Of a stretch of DNA of 64,000 bases, positions 57,417 to 64,000 are shown piece by piece. The stretch covers positions 62,001 through 126,000 of the forward strand of contig SWBL01000069.1 in the NCBI GenBank assembly GCA_024195585.1, given 5' to 3'. Position 1 is the stretch's first letter. The number at the start of each line of letters is the position of its first letter. A program made the translations under genes and the position numbers. This DNA comes from Aureobasidium sp. EXF-3400. Taxonomy: Eukaryota; Ascomycota; Dothideomycetes; Dothideales; Saccotheciaceae. The notes under the pieces were generated by a model. The model did not search any database and was not told where the DNA came from. It saw nothing but the letters and a program-made list of their open reading frames with translations.

Positions 57417-59650
57417 TCATATGCCCATGCGTACATCGCGATTGTAGGATCGCTCTCCTGGCCACATGTTTGCCAACATTGCTGGCTCAACGCGGCCATA
57501 CTCGTCGTCTTGAGTCGGTACCGGAACAACATCGCGGATTATCCTCATTGGATTGCCGGCGACAACTTTTCCAGGCTGGACATTCTGGAAATGGTCAATA
57601 TGAATGAACAAAGCTCAAGGAACGCCTCTGGAGACTTACACCGCTGACCACTGTTCCAGGCTCGACCACACATTCGCGTCCAATGATTACGTTGGGCATT
57701 ATTACGACGTCGCCGCCGATGAAACAGTCCTCTTCAACCATGATCTTGCCTCCTCTTAACTTGCCTTCACTGCCATTACGAACTCTTGCGTCGAGCCTCG
57801 TATCGGGTCCAAGTCCGTAGAACTTTACATTAGGGCCAACAATCGTGCCCCTTCCGATGGTGATGGGACAAGGATCATACATGACACAGCCAGCCTGGAT
57901 GACCACATTGTCCGCGATGTGGACGTTATAGCCATACTCACACTTGAACGGTGCTTCGATCAGGATCTTGGAGCCAATGGTCCCAATAGGATGATTGCGC
58001 GAGTCTGCTAGTTGCAGGAGACGATCTGGCTGAAGTATCTGTCGGAACAGCCTCATTCGTCCATCCATGTCGATGTCGAATGAAGGCTTTGATGCTTTGT
58101 TGTAGCGTTCAATTGCTTGCTTACACCATGCTCTGTCATTCAGAAGCTCTGGATCGGTGAAATGACGATAATCTCCACCACTAAGCATTTTCTCTTTCTC
58201 GCTCATGGCGGAAGAATGGTAGGGACCTATAGGTGGCTTCATGGCGACACGGCTTGAGATCATCGGTCTAGGCGTGTCGAATGCACTGCCCAAGCTGGTA
58301 CTCGCGCCACCAGTGCTGTGACTTAGGCTGCCACCGTTGAGGTCGCTCATTATACTGGGCGCCGAGAGGGGGAAGCGAGAAGATGAGGGCAGTACACGGG
58401 GTTTCTCAGAGTGAGAAGACTGCGAATAACGATCAGACGGGAAGGGCGATTCACGTTTTGGCGGAGCGGCAGGTCTTGGTGCGTAGCGCAAGCTATCCCC
58501 GAAGGGTTGTGCGCGGCTGTCGTAGGAGAAACGTCTTTGTTGTGCCTCAAGCCAGTGTTCGGCGGCAGCACCAGGTACCCTGCTAAGGTTGTGAGCTTCG
58601 AAACAACTTTGATGGCCACAGGACTCACGATTGTCGGTGGCTTGGAAAGGGGTGTGTCTCGGCGGTCTTTGCTTGCAGCGGCACTGCTTTGGATGGCAGC
58701 TTGACATTGAGCTCATGTTTGGGGCCGTAGCCCTCACAAGTGAAGCCTCCACGTGTACAATTCTGACATTGTGGTTTGCCTTCATCGCACTTCTTTTTGC
58801 GCCGTCGACAGGTGCTAAGGGGAGAAAGCGTTAGTGTGTAAATGCAGTCATGTGGCTCTGTTCACCTACTGGCAACCTGTCTTTGTTCTCTGCGAAAACC
58901 GTCGGCGCGCTGCAGGTCCTTTCCTGCCGCTCATGGACTCGGGCTGCATTTCTGACTCTTGGTCGCTTTGCATGTCAGTTTCCATCTGAGGGCTGCCACT
59001 ACCATCGTTATGGTCGTTGCGAGTCTTATTCATGTGTGAGTCTCGTCGCATAGTGTCCTCCATATTCGAGTCCAGCTGGCTCGGACTAGGTCTCAATTGG
59101 CGCCAATGCGACACCTGGTCTCTGCTTTATCATATCAGCTGATGTCCGGATCGGCGCACCAAGAGCCTTACGGTCCATGTTGTTGTTCACTTTCCTGGAA
59201 CTGCAGAAGTGGTGGCAGACTTCGTGTAGGCGATCTTGGTTCGGCCGGGAGGTTCAAGGTTTCTTCGCGTCGTGTGGGTGGAGAAGTAAACTCAGGTGAG
59301 ACGTCAAAGGTCTCAGTAGACCTCTTGCGCTTGCCCATGCGGTTGGAGTGATTCTCAGGGGAGCGAAAAGAGGATTCATCGTGATAAGTGCTTCTGGTCT
59401 CGTCCAAGTCCACAAACAGTGGTTTTGACTTGGCTTCTGGCAGAGGTGGCTGTCGAGGCAGAGCCTGTTGTTGTTGTCGATAGGGATGGGAAAGGGCCAA
59501 TGGGTCGGGTCGGAACGAAGTGGTTTGTGGAGGGCTCGCGGCAACCTTGTTGCCGTTGACTGTTGTGAATCTGCCTGCTGTCGAGCCCTCTTCGACCTCT
59601 CTGCTCATCCGAGAGTCGTTGGCCTCGGAAGATGGATTGACGGTAGCCAT
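57417..59650 (-). CDS. Zn2Cys6 transcription factor fused to a sugar O-acetyltransferase-like domain
   Basis: Five exons: 59650-59172, 59121-58870, 58814-58629, 58579-57640 and 57584-57417, for 674 residues. All introns are 49-55 nt and phases close. The N-terminal ~225 residues are Pro/Ser/Gln-rich with a GKRKRS basic patch. The binuclear zinc cluster is C243-C246-C253-C260-C263-C270, the C246 arm reading CRRRKKKCDEGKPQC. From about 430 a maltose-acetyltransferase (Mac) type helix region (KMLSGGDYRHF) leads into a left-handed beta helix (about 500-655). The bacterial enzymes have a catalytic His in a TATHP turn; the matching stretch here reads VKFYGLGPDTRLD. Catalysis is thus doubtful and ligand sensing seems possible. 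This fusion is a known fungal architecture; targets are unknown. It ends 171 bp from the convergent Hv1 gene. Confidence 0.88.
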
Positions 59651-61711
59651 ACACGTCCAGGACCAGTCTGTTGTCTTGCAAAAGTCTTGCGCAGACAGGA
59701 TATCTGGCCGAGTCCAAAGAATTTGGACTAGTGAAGCGAGCACAAGACAAGTCGCGTTCGCTTCTCCAACGGACCCGTTAGTCCATACGGTTACCCAGTC
59801 TCTCGGGTGGAAAAGGCCTCAGAGGGGTTGTAGACAAGTCTGGCAGTGTAAGGGGTCGGAGAGGTCTCTCGCGCGCAAGAATGGAAACAAAAACAAGAGA
59901 AGCGAGGGTATCGGGTTGGCAAGCGTATGCAGCGTCTGTCAGACCCGGCGGCTTGCGGCTAAGGAACAAGTGACTCGGCGCATGCACTCGAAACAAGCAG
60001 GCAGACAGGACGAAACAGTCAGACAGACAGACAGACACGCGGGCGGAGACAGGAAAAGCAGCAGCATAGCACAACCCAACGAGCATGCAACCAAATGCCA
60101 ACCGCGACAGCATTGGCCAGTTCGAACAGGAACAAGAACCAAAGCAACGAGTTACCGCCTCTTTTCGTGGAGCTGCGGGCTTGCCGCGCTGCCAAAAATC
60201 CGCGCAGGGATCGTTTAGCGTTTTGATAGGCCGCCTCGAGCGCCCACTTTCATTCATCCACTCAACCTCGTGCGCTTTCCACACACCTACTGCTGCCGGC
60301 TGTCGAGCGTACATCTCTGTGTATTAGACTATTGGCAGCGCTTGGAACCTCCCGACATAGCTGGCTTCCGGCTCATGCTGCATGGTAGATTGCGCTTTGT
60401 TGTGTTCGAGGCAGCGGCCTAGGTAGTTGTCATGCATGAGAGAGTACCGAGCTCGACAAGCGCGCACTACTAACGCACGTAGACCCGCTTCAGACCCCAC
60501 GCGTTACATCCATCAGAGCGCTGGGCGGCTGCCGTGCTACGTACGGCCTGTACTGAAGCGACCGCAGAACCCATATTCGTTCGGTCCTATCCTGGGCGCA
60601 TCGTCCAGATATGTGTGAAGCCGACATCGTATGCGCGTCCGACTTCCTTGCGACAGGGAGCGGCGACCGCGACACTGGCGCGAGGCTGTACTGTGAAGTG
60701 ACTTTTGGACATGTCACTCATGAAGTGTAGTTCTATTTTGAATTTGATATCTCAGGCCAATCTCAAACTCCCGCGCAATGGTTCGTCATGCGGGCCCTAA
60801 GGCGGACCGTTGCGAGTGTACCAGACTTTTCACAATGGCACGGGGGGAGCTTTTCTTCTGGAAACATATCAAAGGCCTGGAGAGGCCGTGTCTACCGAGC
60901 ACACTTCTTGACTTCCTCTTGGCTGTAATCTTCTCCTGGCACACACACCGTTAACAAGGTGCTACGGGCAGAAAACCTTACGTCCGAAAGTCGGATATTG
61001 TGATCTACTCGCGAAAAAGTTGGCAAAAGAGGGGGGTTGGGTTGCGGCTTGATCGCTTGTGATAGCAGAGGCATGGATACTTGCTCTTGGACGACCCGAC
61101 AGAATGGGTTTCCTTCAACAAGAGGCGATCACACGCTTGGAAAAAATGCGACGCTGGCCTCGTGTTGGATTCGGGGAGAGGAGAACCCTGCAAAATGCAT
61201 CGAAATTGTGACGAAAAAGTGCGACCAGATGCAATCAACAAAATCGATCGAGTGAGGACTCTCGTTCAGAAGTCTCCGATTATCCTGACTCTGTACTCAA
61301 GAACAGGCGCGCGCGTGTAGTCAGGCGGATAAAAGAGGTACGGCGCCTTTGAGACAGGTACGCACTTTTATGCAAAACACAGCGTCGCATCAAGATCCGA
61401 GAAATTACAACCATTCCACGTAACAATGGCATTGAAAATCCCAGAAAGAACCTCAGCTGACCAGGTTCGTTCTCTGCATGGGGATTCAAGCACTGCAAAG
61501 CGATTGAATATGGTAGATACTGTGTAATGCTAATTATATGTTTGCCAATGAGTGATAACAGGGCCACCCTGGCAGCGGAAGCGAAGACTTCTGACGCTCG
61601 GGAGATGCCTTGGGTCGAGTCGGCCATCCGAAAAGGCAAGCACGCTTGCAGGAAAGAAGCAGCGACCAGCATCAGAACATCCAAAAGGACCCATAAACAG
61701 CGACATAGACA
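59651..61711. promoter_or_regulatory. Divergent intergenic region, Zn2Cys6 factor / mitochondrial uL3
   Basis: 2.06 kb between start codons. A CAGA microsatellite occupies 60020-60038. Several mid-length frames exist but have no domains. A long leader for the transcription factor is likely. Confidence 0.5.
60020..60038. repeat. CAGA microsatellite
   Basis: Nearly five CAGA repeats in the upstream region of the Zn2Cys6-acetyltransferase gene, likely polymorphic. Confidence 0.85.
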
Positions 61712-62665
61712 ATGCCGCCCATCACATTCGCCACGCCGCTGGCGCTATCACAGCCCACATTGCTGCCGCGCACATTCACACGCTCCATCAAGACGCTCAA
61801 CCCCAAAATCAAGCCCAGTCGCTTCAATGCCGGATTCGATCTGCCTGTACTGGGCGCTTCAAAGACTGCCGCCCTCGAGCGCAAGTCCTACACCCTACCG
61901 CCACGCACCGGAGCCCTCGCTATCAAGAAGGGCATGACCGCCCTCTACGACCCCGAGACCGCAAAACGCACCCCCTGCACAGTCCTCCAACTCGATCGCG
62001 TGCAAGTCGTTTCCCACAAGACCCGCCAAAAGCATGGCTACTGGGCCGTCCAGGTCGGCGCCGGTATTAAGGAGCCCAGAAATGTGACACGGCCTGAGAG
62101 AGGGCACTTTGCCGCCAACAAGGTCGGTCTCAGCCGCCACCTCCACGAGTTCCGTGTCAAGGACGAGTCGGGCTTGCCTGAGGTTGGCTCAGTCATCGGC
62201 GCAGATTGGTTCCAAGAGGGTCAGTTTGTCGATGCAAGGGCGAATTGCAGGGGTATGGGTTTCGCTGGTGGTATGAAGAGATGGGGTTTCCACGGTCAAC
62301 CCGCCAGTCACGGTCAATCCTTGACTCACAGAGTCATGGGTAGTTCGGGTGCCTCGCAGGGTAGTGGTAGCAGAGTTCTGCCCGGCAAGAAGATGCCTGG
62401 AAACATGGGTGGTCAGCAAGTCACCGTTCAGAACCTACGCGTTCTCAAGGTTGATGCTGCTAACGGCATCGTTGTCGTCAATGGTGAGTGCTGACTTTAC
62501 CTTTGAACCTGCTCAATTACAATTACTAACAAGAGTATAGGATGTGTTGCTGGTCCCAAGGGTGCTCTTGTCAAGATCCAAGATGCTTTGAAGAAGCCGT
62601 GGCCTGAGGCTCCCGTTGCTCCAGCTGCAGATGCGGCCGCTGAACCTGTCAAGGCAGCTGCTTAA
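61712..62665 (+). CDS. Mitochondrial large-subunit ribosomal protein uL3m
   Basis: Exons 61712-62483 and 62541-62665 around a 57-nt phase-1 intron give 298 residues. An Arg/Thr/Ser-rich presequence (about 1-35) precedes the L3 fold: RTGALAIKKGMTALYD, TRPERGHFAANKVGLSRHL, then the peptidyl-transferase-reaching loop GMGFAGGMKRWGFHG with ASHGQSLTHR and GSSGASQGSGSRVLPGKKMPG. This loop is the most conserved part of bacterial-type L3. The C-terminal Ala/Pro tail is fungal. It assembles early in the mitochondrial large subunit (yeast Mrpl9). It converges on the Cex1-like gene with a gap of only 123 bp. Confidence 0.95.
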
Positions 62666-62788
62666 ATGACTTTTGTAAGATACCATTTCCATCAGCACGA
62701 ATTCTGGGCAGGCGAGGCGCAATGTAAATTATGTAACTCTATAAAAGAATCCAAGAGCTGGCATTCCGTACTTTTCTGCATATATTTA

Positions 62789-64000
62789 TCACCATGCTGA
62801 ACCCCAGTCGTCGTCTTCTTCTTCTTCCTTGGCCGCAGGTTTCACCGGTTTGCTAGGTGCTGGCTTTGCTACTGGTTTGGTCCTGGTTGCGACTGATGCG
62901 GATGCACTTCGAGTCACGCTCGGCTTGCTCTTTGTCAGACCTTTAGGCAGAGGATTCTTCGCTTTCGTCTTGGCCTGCGCCTGCGCATTTAGCCAGCCTT
63001 CAAAGTCAGGTTCACCGCCGTCATCAAAGGATGCAGTCGAGGCTTTAGTAGTCGCCACGGGCGGTGCGCTGTCGTCCACCGTACCCCATGCATCAGCGGC
63101 ACCATCGTCATCATCCATCGCGCCCCAATTATCACCAAAGTCTTCTTGATCGACATCAGACATGGTAGGGGTCGCATTGCGTAGACTTGAAGAAACTCTA
63201 GGCACTGTGGGAGCGGATGGAGAGAAGGTTGGTGTGGGGCGATTATGCCCAGCAGAAAGAGACTGAGTAGCTGACGAGCTCGAGTTTGTTGGTGGAGTAG
63301 AGGATGGTCGATCGGAGCTGGCTGTTGTTGCAGCACTGCTGTTGGGTTGGATTTCTCCACTGGCCGTTGCAAGCTTGTTGGTGAAGGACGATATAGCCCA
63401 ACCAGCCCAGCCCGCTCCTGCTCCCGCACCCCCTGGTTGTGGAGTGCTCATGCGTGGCGCGTTCGAGCCAGCAGCTTCTGGTGGGGGCAAGACACTATCA
63501 GGCAGAGTCTGGCCATACTTGCGAATGCGCTGGAGGTACAAATCCAAAGTCTTGTTGGCTTGGTCTCGAATGATTCTGTTCTGAGTCAGCGTCTAAACAG
63601 CAATTTAGATGCATTAACGATTACTTCTCCTTGTCTACGAGCGATGGACAAATTGCTGGTAGTAACTTGGTCGCACAATCGTCTTCCGAGAACAACTCAG
63701 CTGTTGCTGCCAAGGCCAAGAGTGCTGCGTTGCGTGCATGGACAAAAGGATCTCTGAGAGATCTCGAAAATGCAGCAACGAGGACTTTGGTTCGTGACTG
63801 CAAAGTTGTCAGACGGTTTGAAGCGCAAGGGGAAAGGGAGCACGCGTACACTGGAGCCAAGGTTCTTTGCGATCTTTCCAAGACAGATAGTCGTGTTCGT
63901 TCGGATGCCTGGCTGTTCATCGTTTGCAGTCTTAGCTAGGTACCTCAGAAGTTCTCCATTGATGATGCGATCGGACAGTTTGGGAACCACAACCAAGACT
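62789..64000 (-). CDS. CEX1: Cex1/SCYL1-like HEAT-repeat pseudokinase, 5' part beyond the window
   Basis: The C-terminal part is seen in three exons: from the right edge to 63850, 63797-63625, and 63575-62789. Introns of 52 and 49 nt close in frame. HEAT-type helices read VVPKLSDRIINGELLRYLAK, LGKIAKNLG, RSLRDPFVHARNAALLALAA and RDQANKTLDLYLQRI. The ~240-residue tail is Ser/Pro/Ala-rich and acidic, ending DDDWGSAW, as in SCYL1/Cex1 proteins. The N-terminal pseudokinase domain would lie past 64000. Cex1 acts in the cytoplasm in tRNA export from the nucleus, and SCYL1 also binds COPI coats. In the last intron the acceptor GAACAG at 63576 keeps KEKIIRDQANK in frame, while a nearer CAG would break it. 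Confidence 0.88.

Noticed and set aside
59778..60314. Mid-length frames on both strands in the promoter of the Zn2Cys6 gene
   Set aside because: No domain content, and they overlap a microsatellite and low-complexity sequence.

Overview
The window looks like an ordinary chromosome segment of a filamentous ascomycete (Pezizomycotina; Dothideomycetes is my best guess, from gene families and style only). The signs are frequent 48-71 nt GT-AG introns, CT-rich leaders, Zn2Cys6 and bZIP regulators, a fungal MHYT protein, a Ser-rich GPI-type wall protein, a fungal Hv1 proton channel, and intergenic regions from 0.1 to 5 kb. I see no intact transposon, rRNA gene, CRISPR array or prophage. I placed 23 protein genes, two of them cut by the window edges, and one intron-containing tRNA-Lys(CTT). 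Exon joins come from splice-site reading plus frame and family continuity. No transcript evidence was available.

Left part (1-18.5 kb): a bZIP factor runs off the left edge. A 4.8 kb gene-poor stretch follows, then the tRNA gene and another 2.4 kb without genes. UPF1 (nonsense-mediated decay) and IMP4 (U3 snoRNP) are divergent from a shared 457 bp promoter. Indoleamine 2,3-dioxygenase, PIG-F/Gpi11 and a Dcg1-like Asp/Glu racemase follow on the minus strand.

Middle (19.8-36.7 kb): a Ser-rich wall protein with repeats, a RhoGAP, Tim9, translin (7 exons), a membrane-anchored aspartic-protease-like protein missing one catalytic Asp, ribosomal protein eL22, an unrecognised basic protein with a CHHC cluster, and a FAM32A homologue.

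Right part (37.4-64 kb): a three-motif MHYT membrane sensor, COQ2, a large JmjC/zinc-finger chromatin protein, a short conserved fungal protein, a DUF1279 (FAM210-like) mitochondrial protein, nuclear poly(A)-binding protein 2, a voltage-gated proton channel, a Zn2Cys6 factor fused to a left-handed beta-helix acetyltransferase domain, mitochondrial uL3m, and the 3' part of a Cex1/SCYL1 gene.

The genes do not form a pathway cluster; most are housekeeping genes side by side. The most unusual signal is not a gene. Just after the stop codon of the unrecognised protein, at 34909-35078, lie seven tandem ~25 nt units. Each folds into the same 7-bp hairpin with one bulged C, while the variable stem bases change in compensating pairs. 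All non-Watson-Crick but allowed pairs are G-U on the plus strand only, which points to an RNA structure in the transcript of that gene.
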